Positions 25,955-35,093 of a stretch of DNA of 64,000 nucleotides are shown here, one piece after another. The stretch spans positions 1 to 64,000 of the forward strand of contig PAPI01000015.1 of assembly GCA_002708845.1 (NCBI GenBank), written 5' to 3'. Source of the stretch: Leeuwenhoekiella sp. Lineage in GTDB: Bacteria; Bacteroidota; Bacteroidia; Flavobacteriales; Flavobacteriaceae. The translations under genes and the position numbers were made by a program. The notes below the pieces were generated by a model, which worked only from the letters and a program-made list of their open reading frames with translations, did no database searches and was not told the origin of the DNA. How positions within the stretch are numbered: the stretch's first letter is position 1; each line of letters opens with the position of its first letter.

Positions 25955-27379
25955 TTATTGCCAATGCTCAAAAATGGAAGACTCTGTTTCTTCTTTGGCG
26001 CTTAGCGTGACTTTTTCAAGTTTTTTTGATGTGGTCAGATACCTTTGAATTATGCGATCTGCATAAGCAGAACTTTTCTGTCGAATCATATAATTTCTAA
26101 AATCTTCAACAGCATTAATTTCTTCCTGAGTATCAATAAAACCATAGCCCGCAAAACGGCCCTGCTCGAGGTAAATAAAGGATTTTTCGGTATGCTCGCG
26201 TCCTTTTTCAATCAGGAGGCAGGATTCTTCGTAGGTAGCTATAAAATCAAGTGCTTTGCTCACGCGTTTGTTGTATTCTTTGGACGAAAGACTTCCATCG
26301 CAAGCCCCACTACACTGGTGAATTTTATAATGCGAGCATACTTCAACCCCGGTTTGAAGAGCACAAAACTTTGGGCAGAGCTCAAATTTTTCGCACAGCA
26401 TTTCTAGAAATTCGACAGCTTCTTCACGCGTGTAAAACTGCATCCAGCTTACGGGAGCAATTTTATTTTTATGCAGCGCAAATTGTTCGATTCCCTTTTT
26501 GTTGTGGTAGGAGGTAAGCTTATAGGGTTTGGTTGGGTTCTTTTGTGCTTTGTTGTATTTGGGATAATGCTTTAAAATAAGTTCGGCTTCGCGTAGCAGA
26601 GCCAAAACTTCACTGCCTGTAAGTTCGTAATCAATGCTGTAGGTGTCTTGCAACAGGGCATATTTTCGGTTGCTCTTTTCCCGAAAATGGCTCATCACCC
26701 GCTTCTGAATATTGATGGCTTTGCCGATATACAACGGACTCCCTTTTTTATCCCTGAAGAAATAAACACCCGGTTTCTGCGGTAAGTTTTCAAAATCGGA
26801 AGCCTTGCAGTTTGGTGGTACGTAGGATTCTTTTGATTTTCGGTTTAAAAAACCACTGATGACTTCATACTCCTCGTCAAGAGCAAGACAGCGCTGAAAA
26901 AGAATGACCGTAGCCTCGGTATCTCCCTGCGCACGGTGCCTATCCCGATGCGGAATGTTTATCGAAGTGCATAAATTGCCCAAACTGTAGGAGAATAATC
27001 CCGGAATGAGTTTTTTGGCCAGGCGTACGGTACACAGGCGCTTGCGGTTAAAATCGATTCCTGCTTCAACAAATTCGGCACGTACCACATTGTAATCAAA
27101 GCCTACATTGTGCGCTACAAAAATACAATCTTTAGTAAGTTGATTGATTTGTTCTGCAAGCTCATCAAAATACGGAGCATCAGCGACCATCGCATCGTTA
27201 ATTCCGGTTAATTTTTCGATGTACAACGGTATTTCCCGTCCCGGATTAACCAGCGATACAAAACGGTCAATCTCCTCGCCGTCCTGTAAAATAATGACGC
27301 AAATTTCGGTGATTTTGTTTCCCCTGATTCCGCCTCCTGTGGTTTCCACATCGATGATGGCAAACTTCGCCTCTTTCAT
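25955..27379 (-). CDS. DEDDh exonuclease / GIY-YIG nuclease fusion
   Basis: 474 residues. The N-terminal 165 residues are a DnaQ-like 3'-5' exonuclease (D10 and E12 in IIDVETTGG, HNVGFDYN, then HRDRHRAQGDTEAT with the DEDDh His and Asp). Residues about 195-280 are a UvrC-type GIY-YIG domain (KPGVYFFRD, LYIGKAINIQKR). A C-terminal region has a Cys cluster (CSHYKIHQCSGAC). This layout matches DnaQ-UvrC fusions such as Cho-like proteins in Bacteroidetes and mycobacteria, thought to act in DNA repair; the exact role is not settled. Stand-alone gene with its own promoter region and a terminator-like hairpin upstream. Confidence 0.87.
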   Translation of the reverse strand: MKEAKFAIIDVETTGGGIRGNKITEICVIILQDGEEIDRFVSLVNPGREIPLYIEKLTGINDAMVADAPYFDELAEQINQLTKDCIFVAHNVGFDYNVVRAEFVEAGIDFNRKRLCTVRLAKKLIPGLFSYSLGNLCTSINIPHRDRHRAQGDTEATVILFQRCLALDEEYEVISGFLNRKSKESYVPPNCKASDFENLPQKPGVYFFRDKKGSPLYIGKAINIQKRVMSHFREKSNRKYALLQDTYSIDYELTGSEVLALLREAELILKHYPKYNKAQKNPTKPYKLTSYHNKKGIEQFALHKNKIAPVSWMQFYTREEAVEFLEMLCEKFELCPKFCALQTGVEVCSHYKIHQCSGACDGSLSSKEYNKRVSKALDFIATYEESCLLIEKGREHTEKSFIYLEQGRFAGYGFIDTQEEINAVEDFRNYMIRQKSSAYADRIIQRYLTTSKKLEKVTLSAKEETESSIFEHWQ

Positions 27380-27415
27380 AGTTGCAAAGTACCGATTTTT
27401 GCGGGTCTTTTAAAA

Positions 27416-27445
27416 GGAAAAAATCCGTTAATACGGATTTTTTCC
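27416..27445. terminator. Rho-independent terminator
   Basis: GGAAAAAATCCG, a six-base loop and CGGATTTTTTCC form a perfect 12-bp stem with built-in A and T runs. It lies 21 bp after the stop of the minus-strand oxidoreductase gene and upstream of the exonuclease gene, so it ends the oxidoreductase transcript. Confidence 0.85.
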
Positions 27446-27466
27446 AATAAATTAGTATCTGATGTT

Positions 27467-28918
27467 TTAAGAAAGCTTCCAACCCTCACGGTAGTTGCGT
27501 CTTACAAACTGATTGGCCTCCTCAAAATTAGTTACTCGCATGTTTTCGGCATCCCAAAGCATTTCGATATAACGACCGGGATACTCGTAACCTCCGCCCT
27601 CGCGCTCTTTACGAATATCGAAACCGCGAATCGCAAGATTGGCAATAAGCAGGGTTTCGGTAAGCGGACCGGCAACGCTAAAGGGTGAACTCACTTCCTT
27701 CTTGCCATATCCTGCAAGCGCTGCTTCTACCCATTGCTTGTAGTGTCCTTCGGCCTCACCGGGAACACGGTCGTACTTTTGAGGCACCATGGTTTCTTCA
27801 GTTTTCGAAGTAGGTAGGAGTTGCGCGTTTCTGCCATAAGTACCGCACATCATTTTACCTTTGGTTCCCACAATTAAAACGCCGTTACCACCATCGCCAA
27901 AAACCTCATTCGGTCCCAATTCTTCCGGACGTGTGGGTTGAATACCCCCATCCATCCAGTGCAGGGTAATATCACCTGAGGTTTTATCGGTTTTAGGGAA
28001 AGTCATGGTGACATGACTTGAAGGCGGGCAGCTGTCTGGGAAGTACCCGCGTTTGAATTCGTCAACATATACACTACCTACGCTACACTGTACGTTTTTA
28101 GGGTATTTGAGGTTGAGTACACGCACTGGTACTTCTACAAGATGACATCCCATATCGCCTAGGGCACCGGTACCGTAATCCCACCAGCCGCGCCAGTTAA
28201 AGGGTACCAGGCCGTCAACATATTCTTTATAGGGCGCGGTATTGAGCCACAAATCCCAGTCGAGCTCTGCAGGAATAGCACTTGAGGTCTCAGGCCAGGG
28301 GATTCCCTGTGGCCAAACGGGACGGTCTGTCCAACAATACACTTCGGTAACCTCACCGATGAGTCCGGCGTCATACCATTCGCTCATCAGGCGGGTACCA
28401 TCATTAGAAGCTCCCTGATTTCCCATCTGGGTGACGACCTTGTATTTGTCTGCGGCTTCGGTAAGCGCACGGGCTTCATAAATATCGTGGGTAAGGGGTT
28501 TTTGCACGTAAACGTGTTTGCCCAGTTGCATAGCTGCCATCGCCTGCACTGCGTGGCCGTGGTCTGGAGTAGAAACAGAAACCGCATCGATTTTGTCGGC
28601 TTCTTTTTCCAACATTTCGCGATAGTCCTTATAGTATTTGGCTTTAGGGAATCGTTCTCTTGAAGTAGCTGCACGACGGTCATCTACATCGCATAAAAAG
28701 GCGATTTCTGCCAGACCCGAATCTGCAAAACTTTTGATATCGCTTTGGCCTTTACCACCTACACCTATACCGGCTACCATGAGTTTATCACTGGGTGCTG
28801 TAAAACCAACACCTCCCAGAACGTGCCTGGGAACAATGGAAATACCCAATGAGGCGATTGAAGCTTTTTTGATAAAATCCCTGCGCGGGACCGAATGTTG
28901 CTGTGTTTTCGGTTTCAT
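27467..28918 (-). CDS. Gfo/Idh/MocA-family oxidoreductase, Tat-exported
   Basis: 483 residues from the ATG at 28916-28918. The N-terminus carries a twin-arginine signal (RRDFIKKASIASLGISIVP), then a Rossmann fold (AGIGVGGKGQSDIKSF), a nucleotide-contact YVQKPLTHDIYEAR and the C-terminal alpha/beta domain with TP DHGHAVQAMAA-type helices. Bacteroidetes have many such periplasmic NAD(P)-dependent sugar oxidoreductases, some acting in carbohydrate modification; the substrate here is unknown. It is transcribed alone. An upstream TTG at 28927 is less likely than the ATG. Confidence 0.85.
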   Translation of the reverse strand: MKPKTQQHSVPRRDFIKKASIASLGISIVPRHVLGGVGFTAPSDKLMVAGIGVGGKGQSDIKSFADSGLAEIAFLCDVDDRRAATSRERFPKAKYYKDYREMLEKEADKIDAVSVSTPDHGHAVQAMAAMQLGKHVYVQKPLTHDIYEARALTEAADKYKVVTQMGNQGASNDGTRLMSEWYDAGLIGEVTEVYCWTDRPVWPQGIPWPETSSAIPAELDWDLWLNTAPYKEYVDGLVPFNWRGWWDYGTGALGDMGCHLVEVPVRVLNLKYPKNVQCSVGSVYVDEFKRGYFPDSCPPSSHVTMTFPKTDKTSGDITLHWMDGGIQPTRPEELGPNEVFGDGGNGVLIVGTKGKMMCGTYGRNAQLLPTSKTEETMVPQKYDRVPGEAEGHYKQWVEAALAGYGKKEVSSPFSVAGPLTETLLIANLAIRGFDIRKEREGGGYEYPGRYIEMLWDAENMRVTNFEEANQFVRRNYREGWKLS

Positions 28919-29154
28919 AAAATTCAAAAGTTATAGATGTTGCTTGTATACAATTTTGGAATTAATGCATTGGTATTCTTAAAAATACACGTAATCGTTT
29001 AGTATTTCAGTAAAAACGAGTACCCTTTTTTGCCATTTAAAGATATTGAAACCTGTTTAGAATTACTCGCTTTTTAGAAAAATCGATCTGGTTTTGAGTG
29101 ATGCAGGGGTCTGAATTTCGGAAGCAATAGTGTGTATGTACCATATTCAAACAA

Positions 29155-29183
29155 AAAATCCCGCCATTTTATGACGGGATTTT
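29155..29183 (-). terminator. Rho-independent terminator of the 1192-residue protein gene
   Basis: AAAATCCCG and CGGGATTTT pair perfectly around an 11-base loop. On the minus strand the stem runs into TTTTTTG. It is about 25 bp past the stop of the minus-strand gene. The remaining 28928-29150 spacer shows only AT-rich promoter-like DNA. Confidence 0.8.
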
Positions 29184-29207
29184 CTGAAAGTATGTAAAAA
29201 ATATATT

Positions 29208-32200
29208 TTAGAACCGAAAGCCTAAAGTAAAGATAACCCGGTCACTTTCGTCGCTTAAGTAATAACCAATGTTTGCGGTTACAGCTTTAAATCCGTTGAG
29301 GAAGATTGAACCGCCATAACTGTGATGCCATTGATCGGAAGTATCATTATCTGTCCAAACCCTACCGTAGTCATAGCCCAGAGTCGCTCCCAGACGTAGA
29401 GGAACATAGCTGGTTTTTAAGTCAACGATGCCGGTACGCAGGTCAATACTCTGATAAAACATACGGTCTCCATTGAAGCGTTCATTTCGGAAACCTCTTA
29501 GACTGTTGTTACCCCCCAAAGTCGCACCGTGATAGAATTCGTAGTCGCCAAAATTCATCTGAGCTCCCAGTTTTGTGGCTAAAACTACAAATCCACTGGA
29601 ATGTAAAGGGAAGTCAACGGAAAGGCTTGGTTTTATATAGGTAAATTCGTTATTAAACTCATCTTTAATAGCGGTCTTGTAACCCGCATCCAGATCAAAC
29701 TGAAAACCTCTTCGTATAAACGCGATTTCACCGGTTTTGTTTTTATACTGAAAGCGCGCTTCTGCACCTCCATAAAGTTGATTTCGGAATACATCATCAT
29801 CTGATGCAAATTCATCAGCAGTGACACTATTTGATCTGTTTTCGACATCAAAGTTTTCTATCAGAGGTCCTATACTAAACAGGATTCGGGCTTTAGCATA
29901 CTTTAAAGCCGGCTTGATATTCCATTGCGCAATACGTACCCGGTTAAAATCCCGGCTGACATCGTCTTCATCATACGTGGTGTCGTTACCGGTGCCAAAG
30001 TAGTTAATCGCGTAATTAGGACTTGTGATGCGGGCATCTAGTCTAAAATTCCAGTTGTAGAATACGTGTGCAAACTCCCCCGAATAATCTAAGGACAAAC
30101 CGCTGGTAGCCGAGTAGAAAGCTGCCGTAAGGGTTTGCTGCGTTTTAAACGGATTGTTTGCTAAACCATAGGTGGTGTAGGTATCGCGTAAACCTATTTT
30201 AAAGCCGGCATCGGGGTCAAAACCAATGCTTGGGAAAACCGTATTGGCTTTAAGTTTACGATTGGCATCATTGTAAGTATTGATGTCGTAACTGTCTACG
30301 AGCCATTTGCTGGAAGCTGGATTAGTAAAGGTATTTTTCTTGCTTTTATAGTCGTATGCTTTTACGCGTCTGGTATTTTGAAAATCGTACACATCATTGT
30401 TTTCACCACCCAAAATCTTCAGTGGAATGTAGTGATCGCCTTCCCCTTCTACAATAAAAGTATCCTCATCATCCAGACCGTATATCCAAATTTCTTTAGT
30501 GATGTCTTTGGTATAAGTACGTTCGAAATCGCGGCCGTTTTCAGTCTTTAAACTGATAATTGTCGCGCCGTCTGGTTGGCGGGTGATTCGGAATTCATCT
30601 TTATCTTCAGTACCCAAAATAATCTGATGACTCATCAAGTAGTCATAATAGCGTTTAGCAATAGATTGCAGATTGTCGCGGCGTAGTTTTAGATTCTTCT
30701 TGATGTTTGAGATGGTCTCATCCTGAGTAGTTTCGGGCAGGGTTGCAAAAGCGGTTTCAATGGTTTCATCAGTCAGGTTTTCCTGAATAAAATCAACCTG
30801 CTTTTGCCAGTCTTCCCAAGTAATTTCCTTTAAAAATGCCTGATCAAGCGGGTAGGCATAGCGGCTCATCCATTTGACGCTGTTTACATCCTCGTCGTAT
30901 TTTTCCATAGAGCGAAAATCAATCATTCCCATTTTGAGAATGCTTAATATGATTCCGTCGTATTTTGGAAATGCCTGATCTCGGTCGCGGCGTATGGTTT
31001 TATATAATTTATTGCCGTCTTCCTGCTCGTATTCAGACCAGCGCCATTGGTCGTAGTGGCGGTCATAATCGCCTACCACAAAATCCATGAGGCGTACTTT
31101 GAGAAAATTGGACTCATCTACCTGATGCTTTTTTGATTCGCGAATATTCGCTAACAAATCCTTGGTACTGATGATGTCATCGGCATCGCCAAAACGTTCA
31201 AATGACTTGTTCTCATCTCCGGCGTGTGCCTCGTACATATAGAGTTTGTCTCCGTAATCTTCGTTATAAATACCCAGTTGCTTTTGTTTAGGCAGGTAAT
31301 AGATTTTAGGCTCGGCATTGTAAATATCCAGGCTGTCAAAAATGGGATTCAGGGCAAAAGGTGCGTAGGGATGGGCTGTAGTATAAAAATCCTGCACTAC
31401 ATCTTCTGCGAGGGAGTTGCTCATAATATCCTGCACATAATGGTCTGTAATTTTAGATTGTATAAAGCGCACGGCACTTTTTCGGAGTTCGCGGGCGGTG
31501 TATTCGTGCTCCTCATCATCGATAAGGCGTAAGGAGCGCGATTGATTACCACCACCTTCTGAAATGGCGTGTACATTACCGGGCAAAGCCGAAAGGTCTA
31601 AAACCGGTGCCTCAATCTCACGACTGTAAACCGGACGGTAGTGATCTCCCCAGAAAAAACGGTAAAGACCACTTTTGCTAGTTTCTTCAGGAGTGTAGAT
31701 AGATGCCTTATAAGTATCACCCATATTTGAAATGTCAGGAATAGTCACTTCGCTGAGTTTGGTTTGCTGGCGGCGAATATCTTTTTCAAAGAGTTTCTGA
31801 GGGGTTCCGTTACCGGTAGCAAAGAATTCTACTTTAGAGCTGCGGTCGTTGTAAACCGTGAGTCGTGCAAAACCATTGGTTTTAGATGCAAACTGACCGT
31901 CTTTAGTATTCTTTACGTTATCCAGTTTATCAGCTGCAGCCCCACTGATAATTTGCGGGATGCCGTCATCTTCTAGATACTGTAAATTGCGGTCGCTGGC
32001 CGATACAAAAACCACATCAGGAAAGAGAGTAGCCATAGTTTCCAGGTTTCCCGCAAGTTTTTGACGCTGCTGGCTGTAATAATCCTGCTTGCTCAATCCA
32101 CCAATATTTTCAAAGAAATCCTGACGTGAGCGTGTAAGCACCGAATGGTAGATGGCGACAATTACAGTTTTATTCTGCTCGTCTTTAAGGTCATCTTTAA

Positions 32201-32786
32201 ACTTCGCAAAAAAGTCATCGCGGGTTTTGATATCGCATTTGTTATTCAGGTAAAGGTGATCGTCCCAGTCTTCAAGAAACCATTGCGAATCTATCATAAG
32301 GAGCTCAACCTTATCCATATCCAGATCTTCAATCTCGCGCACACAGCCGTCGTTTGGCCAAAATTTCACTTTGCTATTATCCTGAATAAAGGATTCCAGA
32401 TCATCAATATTTTCGTGGCCGTTTTTGTTCCACTCGTTTTTTCCGGGCATAAAAATCAGGTTACCGTTAAAATCTTTGAGTGGATTTAGCAGACTTTCTT
32501 TAATTTGTTCTTCTACTTTTTTACGGTCTTTGTCTTTAGGTGGGTAACCGTTATCGGTGATGTTTCCTAAAGCAACAAAAGTCGCTTTATCGTCATCCTG
32601 AGACATAGTTGTGATGGCGTTCAAAACTTCTAGTGACGGATTTTGCGTTTGCAAGTCTGTATTTCCGGTGAAGTAGAATACCTGTTCGATAGTGCGTTCC
32701 TGCGCCTGTGCCCCCAAAATAGAGAGGCCGAGGAGCATAATTACTGAGAAATAAAAAGGTAGGGTAGTAGTTGTAGTGATTTTCAT
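29208..32786 (-). CDS. Phosphoesterase-like / BamA-type outer-membrane barrel protein, metal site degenerate
   Basis: 1192 residues with signal peptide (1-29, GAQAQ). The N-terminal 320 residues follow a calcineurin-like phosphoesterase layout, with the family's DSQWFLEDW segment. The metal motifs are altered: GN at 41-42 and LGN at 73-75 where GD is expected, PGKNEW near 114-119 for PGNHDW, YHSVL for HHPL, and ASDRN for GHxH. A middle domain holds DFVVGDYDRHYDQWRW. The last about 330 residues are an Omp85/BamA-like barrel ending VIFTLGFRF. Active relatives in Bacteroidetes keep the metal residues, so this one looks like a pseudoenzyme. Role unknown. Single gene with its own terminator. Confidence 0.8.
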   Translation of the reverse strand: MKITTTTTLPFYFSVIMLLGLSILGAQAQERTIEQVFYFTGNTDLQTQNPSLEVLNAITTMSQDDDKATFVALGNITDNGYPPKDKDRKKVEEQIKESLLNPLKDFNGNLIFMPGKNEWNKNGHENIDDLESFIQDNSKVKFWPNDGCVREIEDLDMDKVELLMIDSQWFLEDWDDHLYLNNKCDIKTRDDFFAKFKDDLKDEQNKTVIVAIYHSVLTRSRQDFFENIGGLSKQDYYSQQRQKLAGNLETMATLFPDVVFVSASDRNLQYLEDDGIPQIISGAAADKLDNVKNTKDGQFASKTNGFARLTVYNDRSSKVEFFATGNGTPQKLFEKDIRRQQTKLSEVTIPDISNMGDTYKASIYTPEETSKSGLYRFFWGDHYRPVYSREIEAPVLDLSALPGNVHAISEGGGNQSRSLRLIDDEEHEYTARELRKSAVRFIQSKITDHYVQDIMSNSLAEDVVQDFYTTAHPYAPFALNPIFDSLDIYNAEPKIYYLPKQKQLGIYNEDYGDKLYMYEAHAGDENKSFERFGDADDIISTKDLLANIRESKKHQVDESNFLKVRLMDFVVGDYDRHYDQWRWSEYEQEDGNKLYKTIRRDRDQAFPKYDGIILSILKMGMIDFRSMEKYDEDVNSVKWMSRYAYPLDQAFLKEITWEDWQKQVDFIQENLTDETIETAFATLPETTQDETISNIKKNLKLRRDNLQSIAKRYYDYLMSHQIILGTEDKDEFRITRQPDGATIISLKTENGRDFERTYTKDITKEIWIYGLDDEDTFIVEGEGDHYIPLKILGGENNDVYDFQNTRRVKAYDYKSKKNTFTNPASSKWLVDSYDINTYNDANRKLKANTVFPSIGFDPDAGFKIGLRDTYTTYGLANNPFKTQQTLTAAFYSATSGLSLDYSGEFAHVFYNWNFRLDARITSPNYAINYFGTGNDTTYDEDDVSRDFNRVRIAQWNIKPALKYAKARILFSIGPLIENFDVENRSNSVTADEFASDDDVFRNQLYGGAEARFQYKNKTGEIAFIRRGFQFDLDAGYKTAIKDEFNNEFTYIKPSLSVDFPLHSSGFVVLATKLGAQMNFGDYEFYHGATLGGNNSLRGFRNERFNGDRMFYQSIDLRTGIVDLKTSYVPLRLGATLGYDYGRVWTDNDTSDQWHHSYGGSIFLNGFKAVTANIGYYLSDESDRVIFTLGFRF

Positions 32787-33098
32787 AAAGGATTTGCTTA
32801 CAAGGGCTGAAAATATGTTAAAATTACGGAGGAGCCCCAGACTTTAACCCTCATATAACACAGCTTTAAAGAAGTGTTAAGAAATAGACCTTGATCTTCG
32901 ATTACAGATGTATCTCACAGATGTATCTCTTTGGTTCATTAATTAATTGCTCTGGATAATTAATTTTCTGAAATTTAAAGAATAAGCTCTGATACTTGTT
33001 TTTCACTTTTAAAGCGCGAAAGCTTAATAATAGGCTAAAAATGTGCTAATAAAGTGTGAATTGGCAATGTGAAATGTTTCCGTTAATATTGTTAATAA

Positions 33099-33106
33099 TA
33101 ATTTTG
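33099..33106 (+). promoter_or_regulatory. Bacteroidetes -7 element before the 93-residue gene
   Basis: TAATTTTG is an exact match to TAnnTTTG and sits 18 bp before the ATG at 33124. I see no clear TTTG at the usual -33 spacing. The rest of the 337-bp gap 32787-33123 is AT-rich, includes the promoter region of the divergent gene, and holds nothing else I can support. Confidence 0.55.
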
Positions 33107-33123
33107 TAGAAAAATCTAATACT

Positions 33124-33405
33124 ATGAAAGCTTCAGCCAATGGTCATTTTTCGCAAAGTTTGAATGTGCTTCTCAAACGATATAGTTTAAGTGAACACGA
33201 ACTACTAAAACTGCGCACTATCGATGAGTCTAAAATTGTAAGTCTTGCCTATACCGAAACGGGTGGATTTGATATTACCGACGGAGCATTTTATGCCGAA
33301 GAGCGTGATGTAAACTACAAGCTTAAAATAGACTACCTGATCAAGGGAAGCGACCGCAAGCAAACCTTGATTTTGCTTCCGGTAGTAGCGGATGAACTCG
33401 GTTAG
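33124..33405 (+). CDS. Hypothetical protein
   Basis: 93 residues, cytosolic, with an N-terminal helix pair (SQSLNVLLKRYSLSEHELLK) and a beta-rich second half. It has a good -7 element directly upstream and ends one base before the stop of the convergent SdiA-regulated-type gene. I do not recognise the family; coding is supported by promoter placement and composition. Confidence 0.6.
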   Translation: MKASANGHFSQSLNVLLKRYSLSEHELLKLRTIDESKIVSLAYTETGGFDITDGAFYAEERDVNYKLKIDYLIKGSDRKQTLILLPVVADELG

Positions 33406-33406
33406 T

Positions 33407-34270
33407 TTATTCTTCCAGCGTAATTTCAAGCAGGGTTGCAACCCCGCCAGCAGCCTCGTTTGCGATAAACAACCGACCTTCAGGACTGAAGGCGATTCCT
33501 TCCGGCTGTTCAAAATGATAGCGGTTGAGGTTGTGTAAGGCTTTAACCTTACCACTTTGGGTCATAATAAGCAGCTTTAGATTTCGCCCGTCTACCAGAT
33601 AGTATTCTCCGGTTTTAGGATGTATGGCAAGATCAGAAGGGTAAAAGTTGTCTTCAAGTTTCTTCTGCTTAATAGAATCAAGGGTTTTAGCCTTCATATC
33701 TATCATAAATAGGGGCTTTTCTCCCATTGTTCGGGTTTCTGGTGAGATGGCATACAAACCTTTAAAGCGGTCTTTTTTAAGTCCGCGATCTTTAGGTACG
33801 GTGACCAGAAGGTTTGTTTTTGAATTATAGGCTAGAGATTCCATATTATTCTGGGCATCAAAAGGCGTATCAAATGGCGAAACATCTATAGAGTCTAAAG
33901 TAAAATCATCAATTTCAAAGACGAGTCCGTCGCTGCGCATTACAAAAGCTTGCTTGCCATTAAGGGCGATGGCTTCATAGTCTGCATCGGTACCAAAGCG
34001 TACATCGTGTGTGATTTCTGAGGTGTTCAGGTTATAATTATAGATGATGCCTTTTTCATCCTGAATACAGGCTAAAATCGAATCGTTTACCCATGCTATG
34101 CCACTTACCTCACCAAGAATTTGAGGAAACTCCCAGCGGTTTTGTATAGTATAGGTGGCATTAGCCAGAATCTCACGTTCTTCACGTACTGATTTTTTAT
34201 AAAAGAAAAAGGACAGGACGCCGGCAATGAGCATTATGCCCAAGATTATGTAGAGCGAAAGGTATTTCAT
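33407..34270 (-). CDS. SdiA-regulated-domain (beta-propeller) protein
   Basis: 287 residues with an N-terminal membrane anchor or uncleaved signal (YIILGIMLIAGVLSFFFY). The rest shows repeated beta-propeller strands typical of the SdiA-regulated family: GEVSGIAWVNDSILACIQDE, DADYEAIALNG, NMESLAYNSKTNLL, and HFEQPEGIAFSPEGRLFIANE at the end. Such proteins sit in the periplasm or on the surface; the family has no established enzymatic role, although related propellers are phytase-like. Convergent with the preceding small gene. Confidence 0.8.
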   Translation of the reverse strand: MKYLSLYIILGIMLIAGVLSFFFYKKSVREEREILANATYTIQNRWEFPQILGEVSGIAWVNDSILACIQDEKGIIYNYNLNTSEITHDVRFGTDADYEAIALNGKQAFVMRSDGLVFEIDDFTLDSIDVSPFDTPFDAQNNMESLAYNSKTNLLVTVPKDRGLKKDRFKGLYAISPETRTMGEKPLFMIDMKAKTLDSIKQKKLEDNFYPSDLAIHPKTGEYYLVDGRNLKLLIMTQSGKVKALHNLNRYHFEQPEGIAFSPEGRLFIANEAAGGVATLLEITLEE

Positions 34271-34443
34271 CTGCTAAGGCTTTGATTTATTTGACTAGTT
34301 CAGGTTAAAAATAGAAACAAATCAGCGTGAAAAGTGTTAGCGTATTGTTATTTGGTTTATCCCGGGTATAAGTATTACGCATAGATGAGGAAAACATCTA
34401 GGAGCTTATTTGATTGAATCCTGTAGCAATCTAAATTTTCTCT

Positions 34444-34833
34444 TTAAGAATTTAAGGAATCCTCCTGATGAAAACCGGGGAGTTCTTCAAGGCTTTTATA
34501 ATTGTTTACAAACTTACAGGGAATGTCTGTTAATCGTTTGAGATACTCAAAATTTCTGTAATCTGGTTGGTAATTTGATACGACAATTACCCATTGAAGG
34601 TGAGCTTCCATCGCTTTCCGGTAGTTAACCAAAAACATAGGATCAATAGAGTAGGTGGCACCAGAGTCATTAGTGACTAGAATCCCAATTTTTAAATTAC
34701 CGTAGATTTCTTGCTTGATGAAATAACATTCTTCAAATGCTTTAGAATCAAAATGCGAGCCTTCATTGATTTTTATTTTAATGTAATTGGGTTTAAAGTC
34801 TAAATGATAATTACCGAGATTTATTGTATTCAT
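34444..34833 (-). CDS. Hypothetical protein (STAS/SpoIIAA-like layout)
   Basis: 129 residues, cytosolic. The pattern of strands and helices (IKIKINEGSHFDSKAF, GNLKIGILVTNDSGATY, HLQWVIVVSNYQPDYRNF) resembles the small SpoIIAA/STAS-like proteins found singly in Bacteroidetes genomes. Isolated gene with a 16-bp palindrome 65 bp upstream. Low certainty on family. Confidence 0.5.
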   Translation of the reverse strand: MNTINLGNYHLDFKPNYIKIKINEGSHFDSKAFEECYFIKQEIYGNLKIGILVTNDSGATYSIDPMFLVNYRKAMEAHLQWVIVVSNYQPDYRNFEYLKRLTDIPCKFVNNYKSLEELPGFHQEDSLNS

Positions 34834-34897
34834 CTTTTGGAGAGCGGGCTATTTAGTTTTTTGGAAGGGCGAAATTAATTAAAAGTGATTCTAAATA

Positions 34898-34913
34898 GTA
34901 GTACTTGTACTAC
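34898..34913. promoter_or_regulatory. Perfect palindrome in a divergent promoter region
   Basis: GTAGTAC-TT-GTACTAC lies between two divergently transcribed genes (starts at 34833 and 35094). Perfect 7-bp arms around two bases are typical of a dimeric-regulator operator. The regulator is unknown. Confidence 0.45.
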
Positions 34914-35093
34914 ATATTAGATTTCTTTAACAACTTTTAACAAGAGATACTGTTCTTCACTTTTATTTAGGTTTTTGCTCAAAGCCCTTTTTTGATTTAG
35001 TTTCTACTAGGTGTGTTTCATAATTTATAGATTATTTAATTTCATAATCCTAATAGCCAGCTTATATTGCCGGTAACAACCAAAACGTACACC

